A stretch of DNA of 64,000 bases, from NCBI GenBank assembly GCA_018729555.1, contig JAHHQG010000032.1:27039-91038 (forward strand), given 5' to 3'. The translations under genes and the position numbers were made by a program. This document shows, piece after piece, positions 24,321 to 32,563 of the stretch. Numbering within the stretch: the stretch's first letter is position 1; every line of letters starts with the position of its first letter. Below the pieces are notes generated by a model. That model was given only the letters and a program-made list of their open reading frames with translations. It searched no databases and was not told the DNA's origin. This stretch comes from Clostridiales bacterium. GTDB lineage: Bacteria > Bacillota > Sulfobacillia > RBS10-35.

Positions 24321-25439
24321 TTATCCTCCTTTCCCGCGGCCGCCCCGGGTCCAGCCCAAAAGGTAGCGGGCCAGCTCGGGGCGCACGTACTGGGGAGGGG
24401 GCGTCACCCCCGCCTGGAGGAGGCGCCCCAACCGCTCCCGATTCATCATAACCTTCTCGAGAGGGCCGTGGGGGCAGGTGCGGGAGGTGGTGAGCTGGCC
24501 GCAGCCGTCGCAAAAGTAGACCTGGAAGGAAAGAAAGGGGGTCACCTCCAGGTGGTGGGCGAAATGGGAAAGCCACGACTCCAGGAGCCGGTAGTTCCTC
24601 CCTCCCCTGCCGCCGGGCACCCCGTCTTCCCCCACGTCGTCGGGGTGGTAGAGGATGCGCCGGCACCCGTAGTTTCGGAGGACCACGGCGCCTAAAAGGG
24701 CCTTTCGCACATGGCCTCCCACAGGCCACCAGGGCCTCACCACCACCTCCACCCTCCTGGGAGGAAGGTAGCTCTGGAGCACCCGCCGGATGCCTTCCGC
24801 CCGCAGCCTGGCCGGAAGGCCGAAGGCATCGTCGTCGTAGAGGAGGAGAAGGACTCCGTCCTCTTCTTCCAGGACCAGGCGCAAGAGGTATTCGGTATCC
24901 CGAAAGAGAGGATCCCTTAGGGCTTTTCCCGCAAGGGACGTCATCCCGCGGCGAAAGAAGAGCTCCCGCACGGAGTAAGGCTCATCCCCCGCCCAGAGGC
25001 GCCGGACCACCTTAAGGGTTCCTCCCAAAAAGACATGGGGATACCTCGGGGGAAACACATCCTCCGGACCCAGGCAAGGCTTCCAGCGGGGATCGAAGGT
25101 GAAGACATCGTGGACCTCCAGAAGGGCGACGGCGTTGCCGTGGGTATCCTGGAGGCCCACCCGGTCCCCTTCCTTCAGGCGCCGGGCAAAAAGGGGCGGC
25201 ACCGGCAGCCAGATGGGGTACGGGAAGGGAAGGCCCCCCGGGAGACGCATCTCCTCCACCACGCTGCGGCTGGCCTCCCGGTCCATGAATCCGCGGAGGG
25301 GGCTCAAGGCCCCCGAAGCCAGGGCTCCGATGATCTGGATGAGGTTTTCCCCCACCGGCATGGTGACGGGAGGCTCTTCCCAACCCTCGTCGTAGAGGGA
25401 GACGAGGGTCCCCCCGTAGGGCGGCAAGAGCTCACCCAC
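24321..25439 (-). CDS. ATP-sulfurylase homologue lacking the nucleotide-binding motifs
   Basis: The fold of sulfate adenylyltransferase is clear over all 372 residues. The N-terminal PUA-like part has LLPPYGGTLVSLY, SPLRGFMDREA, EEMRLPGGLPFPYPIWLPV (in part) and FLGGTLKVVRR. The C-terminal part has VYFCDGCGQL, RTCPHGPLEKV and PPQYVRPELARYLL. Yet the catalytic QxRNPxHxxH is replaced by GKALRDPLFRDTEYL, losing both histidines, and GRDHAG is replaced by HPDDVG. It is therefore unlikely to make APS and may be a regulatory or repurposed pseudoenzyme. It overlaps comA by eight bases and is coupled to panD, echoing the Bacillus yitA-yitC sulfolactate neighbourhood. Confidence 0.85.
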   Translation of the reverse strand: MGELLPPYGGTLVSLYDEGWEEPPVTMPVGENLIQIIGALASGALSPLRGFMDREASRSVVEEMRLPGGLPFPYPIWLPVPPLFARRLKEGDRVGLQDTHGNAVALLEVHDVFTFDPRWKPCLGPEDVFPPRYPHVFLGGTLKVVRRLWAGDEPYSVRELFFRRGMTSLAGKALRDPLFRDTEYLLRLVLEEEDGVLLLLYDDDAFGLPARLRAEGIRRVLQSYLPPRRVEVVVRPWWPVGGHVRKALLGAVVLRNYGCRRILYHPDDVGEDGVPGGRGGRNYRLLESWLSHFAHHLEVTPFLSFQVYFCDGCGQLTTSRTCPHGPLEKVMMNRERLGRLLQAGVTPPPQYVRPELARYLLGWTRGGRGKGG

Positions 25440-26262
25440 GGACCCTCTTCTCCCGCAGCAAGCGCCGCAAACTGTCAGCCCGTAAGCCCAGGCGAAGGGC
25501 CTCCAGGGAAAGGACCCCCTGGGGCGGGATGTTGCCGAGGTTGGCGTTCACCCCGTGGCGCTGGAGGAAAAAGAGCTGCTGATGTTTCTGAGGCGCCTCC
25601 CAGATGAGCCGCTCCAAAGGCGCCGCTCCTTCCAGGGCCTCCAGCACTTCCTCATCTACCTCGCCTTTCTCATCATAGAGGCCGGTCCCCCGGCCCGATT
25701 CCCGCGCCTCCACCAGGACGAAGCGGGCGCCCGCCTTAAGGTCCTGGTGGATGGCCTCCACCCACCGGGATAGGGGCAGGCGATCCTCGGGGTGCTTCTG
25801 GCCCACCTCCGTCACCACCTCCAGCCCCAGGTCCCGGGCCAAGAGAAGGAGCTCCCGGCGCCTCCGGAGGCTGAGGGGCACCGTCCCGTCGGAGATCTCC
25901 ACGAAATCGAAGCCGGCCTTGTGGATCTTTTGTAGGAAGACCTCCGCCTTTCCCTGGACCTCCGCCGCCTCGAGGAACGTCCCTCCGCAGTAGACGTGAA
26001 CCCCGTAACTCCGCAAGAGGCGGACTTTCGCCTGGAGAAGCCCCGCCGGGTAAAGGTAAGCGGTGCCGAAGCCCAGCTTCACAAAGTCGATAAAAGGCCC
26101 TGCCAGCTCCAGGAGCTCCCGGGTGCTCTCCAGCCCCAGGCCGGTATCCATCACCATGGTGATGCCCGTAAGCCTCGGCTTTTGGGTACGCCCCTTCTGG
26201 AGGGGTTTGAGGTCGGGAGCGAAAAACCCCTCTTCCATCCTGCCCTTCCCCCTTTCGGCCAT
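25432..26262 (-). CDS. comA: Phosphosulfolactate synthase (ComA)
   Basis: Adds sulfite to phosphoenolpyruvate to give (R)-phosphosulfolactate, the first step towards sulfolactate or coenzyme M. The (beta/alpha)8 family motifs are present: KLGFGTAYLYPAGLLQAK, GVHVYCGGTFLEAA, FVEISDGTVPLSLRRR, VVTEVGQKHPEDR, EARESGRGTGLYD and VNANLGNIPPQ. It has 276 residues; a second ATG eight codons in (26238) is also possible. comB is divergent from it. In Bacillus the homologue serves sulfolactate accumulation in spores. Confidence 0.93.
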   Translation of the reverse strand: MAERGKGRMEEGFFAPDLKPLQKGRTQKPRLTGITMVMDTGLGLESTRELLELAGPFIDFVKLGFGTAYLYPAGLLQAKVRLLRSYGVHVYCGGTFLEAAEVQGKAEVFLQKIHKAGFDFVEISDGTVPLSLRRRRELLLLARDLGLEVVTEVGQKHPEDRLPLSRWVEAIHQDLKAGARFVLVEARESGRGTGLYDEKGEVDEEVLEALEGAAPLERLIWEAPQKHQQLFFLQRHGVNANLGNIPPQGVLSLEALRLGLRADSLRRLLREKRVRG

Positions 26263-26287
26263 TACGTTATGAGGGGGGAAGGCTGGC

Positions 26288-26315
26288 GGTATCTTGGCCG
26301 CCTCCGGTATCCTGG
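26288..26315. promoter_or_regulatory. Direct repeat between comA and comB
   Basis: GGTATCTTGG (26288-26297) and GGTATCCTGG (26306-26315) repeat at 18-base spacing in the divergent intergenic region. This could be a shared regulator site; no consensus is claimed. Confidence 0.3.
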
Positions 26316-26331
26316 GAAGGCGAAAAGAGGT

Positions 26332-27105
26332 GTGGCCTTGTCCTTCACCGTCGCTGTGGCCTTAAAGCGTCAAGATCTCACTCCCCATGAACCTACCGTC
26401 AGCGCCGCCATCCCCTTTCCCTGGGAAAAGGTCCAGGTGGCCGCCGTGGACCAGACCCGGGCCACCAGCACCATCGTGGCGGCCCTCTATCACGGCGCCA
26501 AGGAAGTGCGCCCCTTCGACGACCTGGAACTCTGCCGGAAGGAGAAAGGCAAGGGAGCCGTCATCGCCGCAGAGGTGAAGGGCCTTCGGGCCCCGGGCTT
26601 TGACCTGGGGAACTCCCCCAGGGAAGTGGCGCAGCACCCCGAAGCCATCCGGGGAAAGGCCCTCGCCCTTTACACCACCAACGGCAGCAAGACCATCGTA
26701 GCGGTGCCGCCTTCGGTGCCCCTTTTCGCCTTTTCCCTCTTCAACGTCACGGCCACCGCCCTCGCCATGGCCCGCCAGGCCCGGAGCCTTCCCCACGCTG
26801 TCATCGCTTGCGCCGGGACGGAAGGGGAAGCGGCCCTGGATGACCTCCTGGCGGCAGGCCTCTTGGCGGAAACCCTTTTAACCTTGGGAGGGGAGCCCCG
26901 AGGCGACGGGGTTCACCTGGCCCTTTCCGTCGCCCGGGCGTGGCAAGGCCGGGAGCTCCCGTGCCTTTTCCAGAGCCAGGCGGGCCAAAACCTCCTGGCG
27001 GTGGGCTTGGAGGAGGATCTTCCCTTTTGCGCCCAAAAGGACCGCTTTCCCGTGGTGGTCATGCGGTCCGCCGACGGCGCCTTGAGAAAACTGGAACTGG
27101 TATGA
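26332..27105 (+). CDS. comB: 2-phosphosulfolactate phosphatase (ComB)
   Basis: Removes phosphate from phosphosulfolactate to give sulfolactate, the step after ComA. Motifs: VAAVDQTRATSTIVAALYHGA, GFDLGNSPREV, ALYTTNGSKTI and FSLFNVTATALA, then the conserved C-terminal CAGTEGEAALDDLLAAGLLA. Start is uncertain. I take GTG 26332 (GAGG five bases upstream, 257 residues); TTG 26338 and GTG 26356 are in frame, while the much longer frame upstream runs over comA. Divergent from comA and 24 bases ahead of tpx. Confidence 0.9.
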   Translation: MALSFTVAVALKRQDLTPHEPTVSAAIPFPWEKVQVAAVDQTRATSTIVAALYHGAKEVRPFDDLELCRKEKGKGAVIAAEVKGLRAPGFDLGNSPREVAQHPEAIRGKALALYTTNGSKTIVAVPPSVPLFAFSLFNVTATALAMARQARSLPHAVIACAGTEGEAALDDLLAAGLLAETLLTLGGEPRGDGVHLALSVARAWQGRELPCLFQSQAGQNLLAVGLEEDLPFCAQKDRFPVVVMRSADGALRKLELV

Positions 27106-27129
27106 TGATCCTCGAAAGGATGGTGCGCG

Positions 27130-27645
27130 ATGGCGCAGGTGCGAAAAGGCGTCTTCATCCTCGGCGGAAACCAGGTGGACCTCATCGGCCCTGAGCTGAA
27201 GGTGGGGGATGAGGCCCCTGACTTTACGGCGGTCAACACCGATCTTCAGGTGGTGAAGGGCTCCGACTTTAAGGGAAAGGTGCGGATCATCGGGAGCTAT
27301 CCTTCCCTGGATACGCCCGTCTGCGACCGGGAAGCCCGCCGCTTCAACCAGGAAGCCCTGAACCTCCATGACGACATCGTGATCCTCGCCATCTCCATGG
27401 ACCTCCCCTTCGCCCAGAAAAGGTGGTGCCAGGCGACGGAATCGGACCGCATCATCACCCTTTCCGACCACCGGGAGGGTTCTTTCGGACAAGCCTACGG
27501 CACCCTCATCGACGGGGTGCGCCTCCTCTCTCGGGCCGTCTTCGTGGTGGACAAAAACGACCGGCTGGTCTACGTGGAGTATGTGCCGGCGGCGGCCCAG
27601 GAACCTGACTACGAAAAGGTGCTGGAGGCGGCCAAGAGGGCATGA
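27130..27645 (+). CDS. tpx: Thiol peroxidase (Tpx, atypical 2-Cys peroxiredoxin)
   Basis: Reduces peroxides with thioredoxin. Peroxidatic Cys65 lies in YPSLDTPVCDREARRF and resolving Cys100 in FAQKRWCQATE, as in E. coli Tpx. The N-terminus GVFILGGNQVDLIGPELKVGD is also typical. 171 residues. It overlaps the next gene by four bases (ATGA), so peroxide defence and HMG-CoA lyase are co-translated. Confidence 0.97.
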   Translation: MAQVRKGVFILGGNQVDLIGPELKVGDEAPDFTAVNTDLQVVKGSDFKGKVRIIGSYPSLDTPVCDREARRFNQEALNLHDDIVILAISMDLPFAQKRWCQATESDRIITLSDHREGSFGQAYGTLIDGVRLLSRAVFVVDKNDRLVYVEYVPAAAQEPDYEKVLEAAKRA

Positions 27646-28550
27646 CGGAGGTCGTCATCCAGGAAGTGGGGCCCCGGGACGGGCTCCAAAATGAGCCCGT
27701 CCGCCTCAGCTTGGAGGAAAAGCTGGAGCTCATCCGCCGCCTGACCTCGGCCGGCGTCAAACGGATGGAGGCAGGGAGCTTTGTCCATCCCCAGGCGGTC
27801 CCTGCCATGGCCGACAGCGATGAAGTCTTTGCCCGCCTCCCCGACGTGGAGGGCGTCACCTACAGCGCCCTCGTTCTCAACGCCAAAGGGTACCAGCGGG
27901 CCCGGGCGGCGGGTGCGAAGGAGATCCACTTTTCCTTCGGCGTCACCTCCTCCTTTAACCGCCAGAACCAACGGGCAGAGCCGGAAGAGAGCTTTGCCAC
28001 CTTCCTCTCCCTCCTCCCCCGGGCCAAGGAAGAGGGGGTCCGGGTCACCCTCACCCTCTCGGTGGCCTGGGGATGCCCCTTCGAAGGCTGGGTGGACCCC
28101 GACCGGGTCCTTTCCTTTGTGGAGCAGGCGGGAAAGGCCGGCTTTCCCGAGATCGTGCTGGCGGATACCATCGGGGTGGCCGTCCCCTCGGCGGTCCGCC
28201 GCCTCATCGAGGAGGCCCGGAAAGTCGCTCCCCAGGCCGTCATCGGGGGCCACTTCCACAACACCCGCAATACGGGCATCGCCAACGCCTATGCCGCCCT
28301 GGAGGGAGGGGCGAAGGTGCTGGATGCCTCCGTAGGAGGTCTGGGAGGCTGCCCCTTTGCCCCGGGGGCCACGGGTAACATCGCCACGGAAGATCTGGTG
28401 TATATGGTAGAGGGGATGGGGATTCCCACCGGGATCCAGTTAGACGCCCTCATCGAGGTGGCCAGGTGGTTGCGGGACGTTTTGGGTCATCCACTGGAAA
28501 GCAGCCTTCTGCGGGCAGGTCCCTTCCGGCCCCGAGGGGCCCTCGCCTGA
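27642..28550 (+). CDS. Hydroxymethylglutaryl-CoA lyase family protein
   Basis: Splits HMG-CoA into acetyl-CoA and acetoacetate, the end of leucine breakdown. The TIM-barrel motifs fit: QEVGPRDGLQNE, MEAGSFVHPQAVPAM, GGHFHNTRNTG and the C-terminal signature GGLGGCPFAPGATGNIATED with the active-site Cys. 302 residues. No other leucine-degradation gene is next to it, so a related acyl-CoA lyase function cannot be excluded. Confidence 0.92.
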   Translation: MTEVVIQEVGPRDGLQNEPVRLSLEEKLELIRRLTSAGVKRMEAGSFVHPQAVPAMADSDEVFARLPDVEGVTYSALVLNAKGYQRARAAGAKEIHFSFGVTSSFNRQNQRAEPEESFATFLSLLPRAKEEGVRVTLTLSVAWGCPFEGWVDPDRVLSFVEQAGKAGFPEIVLADTIGVAVPSAVRRLIEEARKVAPQAVIGGHFHNTRNTGIANAYAALEGGAKVLDASVGGLGGCPFAPGATGNIATEDLVYMVEGMGIPTGIQLDALIEVARWLRDVLGHPLESSLLRAGPFRPRGALA

Positions 28551-29698
28551 AGGGACCTCTCAAGGCAGCTCTGGTCCTGGCCCTTCTCCTCCTTCCGGGA
28601 GGGAACCAGCCGGCATTGAGCCAGCCTTCCAAACCTTTTCTTCTCTTTGACGACTTTCAAAAGGGCAAGGGCGAAGCCCTGGCCCTTACCCCCGAGGGAT
28701 ACCTCACCTTAAACCCCGAAGCGTGGCAGCTCTGCCCGCGGCGCCCCATCGACTTGGAAGAGCCCTATTACTGCGGCCGGTGGACATCCCCGGTGGTGGA
28801 GGTCCCCTTCGAGGAAGCCATCGCCTCGTGGGAGGCGGTGACACCCCCCGGCACGTGGGTGGAGATCCTCTTCCAGGCGCGGACGGTCGAGGGTTGGACC
28901 GGGTGGTACAGCATGGGCCTCTGGCACGACGGCGGGGGCCCTTTCCCTAGAACCTCCCTCCCCTGGCAGGGAGATGCCTTCGGAAGGGTGGAGACCGACA
29001 CCTTGATCCTTTTCAAGGAAGCCGATGCCCTTCGCCTCCAGGCGATGCTCTATACCGCCGATCCTTCCTCACGCCCCCTCTTGCGTCAGGTGGCCGTCAC
29101 CTTCGCGCCGCCCCTCCACCAGCGGACCGCCTCCCTCCTGCCTGCTGCCCGCTCCCCCATCCTTCTGGAGGTTCCCCCCCGCTCCCAGATGGTCTATCCC
29201 GACGGTGGGGAAGCCTGGTGCTCCCCCACCTCCACATCGATGGTGATGGCCTACTGGGCGAAGAAAAAGAAGGAACCCCGCTGGGACCTTCCCGTGCCGG
29301 AGGTGGTGAAGGGCGTCTGGGACGAAGCCTACGGAGGAGCCGGAAACTGGTCCTTCAATACAGCCTTTGCCGCCTCTTTGGGCCTTTCCGCCCAGGTGGC
29401 CCGCTTCTCCAGCCTCGATGAGCTGGAGGCCTGGATCCGGGCGGGGATCCCCGCCGTCATCAGCGCAGCCTGGCGGGAGGGGGAGCTTCCCGGCGCCCCC
29501 ATCTCCAGGACCGGAGGCCACCTCCTGGTGGTGAGGGGCTTTGACGAAGTGGGGGATGTCCTCGCCCTGGATCCCGCCGGCGCCACCGATGAGGAGGTCC
29601 CCCGCACCTATCCCCGAAGCATTCTGGAAAGGCTTTGGCTGCGCCATTCCAAAGGCACCGCCTATCTCATCTACCCGCCCGATTGGAGAACGCCATGA
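28547..29698 (+). CDS. Secreted peptidase C39-like protein
   Basis: Papain-fold protease-like protein, exported. The N-terminal part (residues 1-190) is a beta-sandwich-like region of unknown function. Residues about 200-380 form the C39-like domain with VPPRSQMVYPDGGEAWCSPTS (Cys), GGHLLVVRGFD (His) and LALDPAG (Asp). A clean signal peptide (KGPLKAALVLALLLLPGG) starts right after the HMG-CoA lyase gene, but no ATG, GTG or TTG opens it. The CTG at 28547 overlaps the upstream stop and I use it provisionally. The only standard start is GTG 28466, which would add 27 mostly basic residues. Confidence 0.75.
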   Translation: MKGPLKAALVLALLLLPGGNQPALSQPSKPFLLFDDFQKGKGEALALTPEGYLTLNPEAWQLCPRRPIDLEEPYYCGRWTSPVVEVPFEEAIASWEAVTPPGTWVEILFQARTVEGWTGWYSMGLWHDGGGPFPRTSLPWQGDAFGRVETDTLILFKEADALRLQAMLYTADPSSRPLLRQVAVTFAPPLHQRTASLLPAARSPILLEVPPRSQMVYPDGGEAWCSPTSTSMVMAYWAKKKKEPRWDLPVPEVVKGVWDEAYGGAGNWSFNTAFAASLGLSAQVARFSSLDELEAWIRAGIPAVISAAWREGELPGAPISRTGGHLLVVRGFDEVGDVLALDPAGATDEEVPRTYPRSILERLWLRHSKGTAYLIYPPDWRTP

Positions 29699-30231
29699 AA
29701 AGGCTCTTTTTAGCTTTTCCCCTTCCCAGAACCCACGAGGCGTGGCTTTCCGCCTGGATGGAGGCCCTCAAAAAGGAGCTTTCCTTTGCCCGCTGGGTGA
29801 AGCCGGAACGCCTCCACCTGACGGTGTTTTTCATCGGCGCCTGGCAGGAAGAGGAGCTCCCCCGCCTCTACGCCTCCCTGGAGGAGGTGTGGTCCCGCAT
29901 CCGCCACCCCATCACCCTCAAGATCTGGCCGGATCTGGGGACCTTCGGGCCGCCCCGAGCCCCGAGGATCCTCTGGGCCAAGACCACCCTCCTTCAGGGG
30001 GATCCCTCCCCCTGGCCCCTGGAGGTGGCCCGGGCCCTCCGCCTCCCCCGCCCCCAGCCCTTTACGCCCCACATCACCCTGGCGCGGGAAGGGAGGGGAC
30101 CCCTTCCCCCAACCCTTCCTCCACCTCCCGAGCCCCTCCCCCAGCCCTTTTCGCCATCCCATCTCATCCTCTATGAAAGCTTCCTTGGCCCCTCCCCCCG
30201 CTACGAGGCCCTGAGGGGTTTTCCCCTGTGA
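29695..30231 (+). CDS. thpR: RNA 2',3'-cyclic phosphodiesterase (ThpR/LigT)
   Basis: Opens 2',3'-cyclic phosphates on RNA. Both HxT motifs of the 2H phosphoesterase family are present, HLTVFFIG and HITLARE. The N-terminus KRLFLAFPLP is typical; its ATG overlaps the stop of the preceding gene, which decides the start over an in-frame codon 60 bases upstream. 178 residues, with a Pro-rich loop near residues 140-155. Confidence 0.93.
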   Translation: MKRLFLAFPLPRTHEAWLSAWMEALKKELSFARWVKPERLHLTVFFIGAWQEEELPRLYASLEEVWSRIRHPITLKIWPDLGTFGPPRAPRILWAKTTLLQGDPSPWPLEVARALRLPRPQPFTPHITLAREGRGPLPPTLPPPPEPLPQPFSPSHLILYESFLGPSPRYEALRGFPL

Positions 30232-31856
30232 GGCTTTGGCAGCTCCCTTTGGCTTTCGTCCTCCTCCTCTACACCCGCCTGGTCTACCCCATCGACATGG
30301 ATGGCCGCCTTCCGGCGGCCCGAAAAGGGCTCCTGGTCATCAGCAACCACGTCCATGACCTGGAGGGCCTCTATCTCCCGCCGTATCTGGCCCTCCATGG
30401 GAAGAAACCCGTCCGGCCCCTAGCCTCCTCCCGCCTCTTTGAACCGGGCTTTCTCAAGGGGCGCTCCCCTCGGTGGCTGCGACCCCTCATCCCGGGGGTC
30501 AACATCGGGCCGATCCTGAAGGCCTTGGGGGTCCTCCCCATCGAGAACATGCCCCGCCTCCTCTACCGCCGGGGGCTTAGCGCGGAAGCGGTGCGAAGGA
30601 TCATCGAAGGGCAGCTGGAAGATGCCCGGGACGCCCTCCAACGGGGCCACCTCCTCTACCTCACCCCCGAAGGCCGCATGACCCGCGACGGCTCCCTCGG
30701 GCGCCTCAAGCGGGCCCTCCGGGAGCTGGCCCTTCCCGACACCCCCATCCTCCTCTGCGGCATCAGCCCCGACCCTTTTTCCCCCGGGCCCCTCCGCCTG
30801 GTTTTGCGCCTGGTGCCCCCCGCCCTCCCCGAAGACCTGGAGACATCCCTCTTGGCGGCCCGGCCCCTAACCGCAAGCCATCTCCTGGCGGCCGCCTGGG
30901 AAGCCTTCGGCTTCCCTTCCGGACCGGATCCCAGGGAACTTTTACGAAGGGCCCTAGCCCTGAAAGAGGAGGTCTCTCCGTTGGCCCTCTGGGATCGATC
31001 CATGGCGGAGGACCCCGAAAGGGCCCTTTGGACGAGCCTTTCTCACCTGCGCTCCCATCACCCGGCCTTTCCTGACGTGGAACACATGGGCCGCTACCTC
31101 GCCCGGGGCTTCCGGGAAACCCAAGAGGCCCTTTCCCGGGTGGAAAAGGTCCAGAGGGAGAGAATCCGCAAGGTGAGCTTTGTCATCCCCGCCCACAACG
31201 AAGATGGCCTGGTGCAAAAGGCCCTTCAGTCGGTCCTCTTACAGGAGGGGGACATGCCGTTGGAAGCGGTGGTGGTGGAAAACGGCTCCCGGGATGGGAC
31301 GGCGGAGGCGGTGGAGGCGTGGGCGCGGGAGCATCCTTCCCTCCCCGTGAAGTTCCTCCGCGCTCCCAGGACGGGCCGCTCCTTGGCAAAGAACCTGGGG
31401 GCAAGGGAAGCCACTGGAGATCTTCTCATCTTTCTCGATGCCGACTCTCAAGCTTCCCCATCCCTCACGCAGGAAGTCCTTCGCCTGGCCCGCCAGGGCT
31501 GGCCGGCGGCCAGCATCCCCGTGACGGCATCGGAGGGAACGTTTCAGGAGCAGCTTTTCTTTCGCCTGGTGGATATCGGCCAGCGCCACATGGGGGTGAG
31601 GGCCCAGATGTTCTTTTGCCGAAGGGACCTCTTTCTCCGCCTGAAAGGCTTTCGCGAAGACTACCAACTGGGGGAGGATCGGGATTTCCTCCAGCGCCTC
31701 GAGAGGGAAGGCTATCCGGTGGCCTACCTGCAGGGCGCCTCCATCGATACCTCTCCCCGCCGCTTTCGCCGCTGGCCCCTGGGCCTGGGGCCCCTCTTCA
31801 CCCTCATCCGCTGGGGCCTCGCCCACATCGGCATCGGGCGGCGCTGGACCTACTGA
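30228..31856 (+). CDS. Fusion of PlsC-like acyltransferase and family 2 glycosyltransferase
   Basis: Residues 1-250 resemble 1-acylglycerol-phosphate acyltransferases: a membrane-associated N-terminus, GLLVISNHVHDLEG in the place of the NHxxxxD motif, and LTPEGRMTRDG like the FPEGTRS motif. The His motif reads HVHDLE, so the Asp spacing is altered. Residues about 315-540 are a GT-A glycosyltransferase: VSFVIPAHNEDGLVQKAL, VVENGSRDGTAEAV and LIFLDADS (DxD). A single chain joining both could acylate and glycosylate one lipid. It overlaps thpR by four bases. Substrates unknown. Confidence 0.8.
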   Translation: MRLWQLPLAFVLLLYTRLVYPIDMDGRLPAARKGLLVISNHVHDLEGLYLPPYLALHGKKPVRPLASSRLFEPGFLKGRSPRWLRPLIPGVNIGPILKALGVLPIENMPRLLYRRGLSAEAVRRIIEGQLEDARDALQRGHLLYLTPEGRMTRDGSLGRLKRALRELALPDTPILLCGISPDPFSPGPLRLVLRLVPPALPEDLETSLLAARPLTASHLLAAAWEAFGFPSGPDPRELLRRALALKEEVSPLALWDRSMAEDPERALWTSLSHLRSHHPAFPDVEHMGRYLARGFRETQEALSRVEKVQRERIRKVSFVIPAHNEDGLVQKALQSVLLQEGDMPLEAVVVENGSRDGTAEAVEAWAREHPSLPVKFLRAPRTGRSLAKNLGAREATGDLLIFLDADSQASPSLTQEVLRLARQGWPAASIPVTASEGTFQEQLFFRLVDIGQRHMGVRAQMFFCRRDLFLRLKGFREDYQLGEDRDFLQRLEREGYPVAYLQGASIDTSPRRFRRWPLGLGPLFTLIRWGLAHIGIGRRWTY

Positions 31857-32548
31857 GGTGCTTCATCCAGGCGGCGAAAGCGATAGCCTTCCCCTCGGAT
31901 CTTCTCCAGGAGGTAGGGAAGGTTTCGGGCCGTGGCCAAAGGCGCCTCCGGATGGCCGCGGCCGTCGTGGAGGACGAGAATGGCCCCAGGCTTCAAAAGC
32001 CGCCGCACCCGCCGCCAGAGCTCCTCTTTCGAAAGGGGTTTCCAGTCCCCGGGAAGGATGCTCCAGAGGACAGGGATGAGCCTTTCCCGCCGGAGGGCCC
32101 ACCAGAGGGGGAGGGAAAAGCTTCCCCAAGGGGGGCGAAAATACCGCGGTTCCTCCCCCGTGAGGGTTTGGAGGACCTTTTGGCTCTCTTTCACCTCGCG
32201 GACGGCCTCCCATGGGAAGAGGAGGTAGGCATGGCGGTGGGAGAAGCTGTGGCCGGCGAGGAGGTGGCCTTCTTCCCGGGCCCTTTGGATGAGCTCCCGA
32301 TGCTTGAGGGCCGACTCTCCCACGACAAAAAAGGTGGCCGGTATGCCTTTTTCTTTGAGGGTATCCAGGATGAGGGGGGTAGCCTTAGGGTTTGGGCCGT
32401 CATCGAAGGTGAGGTAGAGGATCTTTTCCCGGGAAGGCTTTCGCCTCCAGACCCTCGGATCGAGAAAGTGGAGCCAGCCGTCGGGAAGGGGTCCCTGGAG
32501 GATCCAGGGGAGAAGGAGAAGACCTAAAAGCTTTAGGAAAAGCGCCAT
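31850..32548 (-). CDS. Polysaccharide deacetylase (NodB domain), membrane-anchored or secreted
   Basis: Removes acetyl groups from N-acetylated cell-wall sugars. The catalytic domain has YLTFDDGPNP, HSFSHRH with the metal histidines, RPPWGSFSLP and VLHDGRGHP. An N-terminal hydrophobic segment (FLKLLGLLLLPWIL) serves as anchor or signal. 232 residues, like the spore-cortex PdaA/PdaB group in size, though the exact subgroup cannot be told. Its 3' end overlaps the convergent fusion gene by seven bases. Confidence 0.9.
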   Translation of the reverse strand: MALFLKLLGLLLLPWILQGPLPDGWLHFLDPRVWRRKPSREKILYLTFDDGPNPKATPLILDTLKEKGIPATFFVVGESALKHRELIQRAREEGHLLAGHSFSHRHAYLLFPWEAVREVKESQKVLQTLTGEEPRYFRPPWGSFSLPLWWALRRERLIPVLWSILPGDWKPLSKEELWRRVRRLLKPGAILVLHDGRGHPEAPLATARNLPYLLEKIRGEGYRFRRLDEAPQ

Positions 32549-32563
32549 CGGTGTTCCCTTTCC

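Noticed and set aside
24319..24729. Upstream extension of panD to 269 residues
   Set aside because: It overlaps the sulfurylase-like gene in another frame; the PanD start with AGGAGG at 24318 fits the family.
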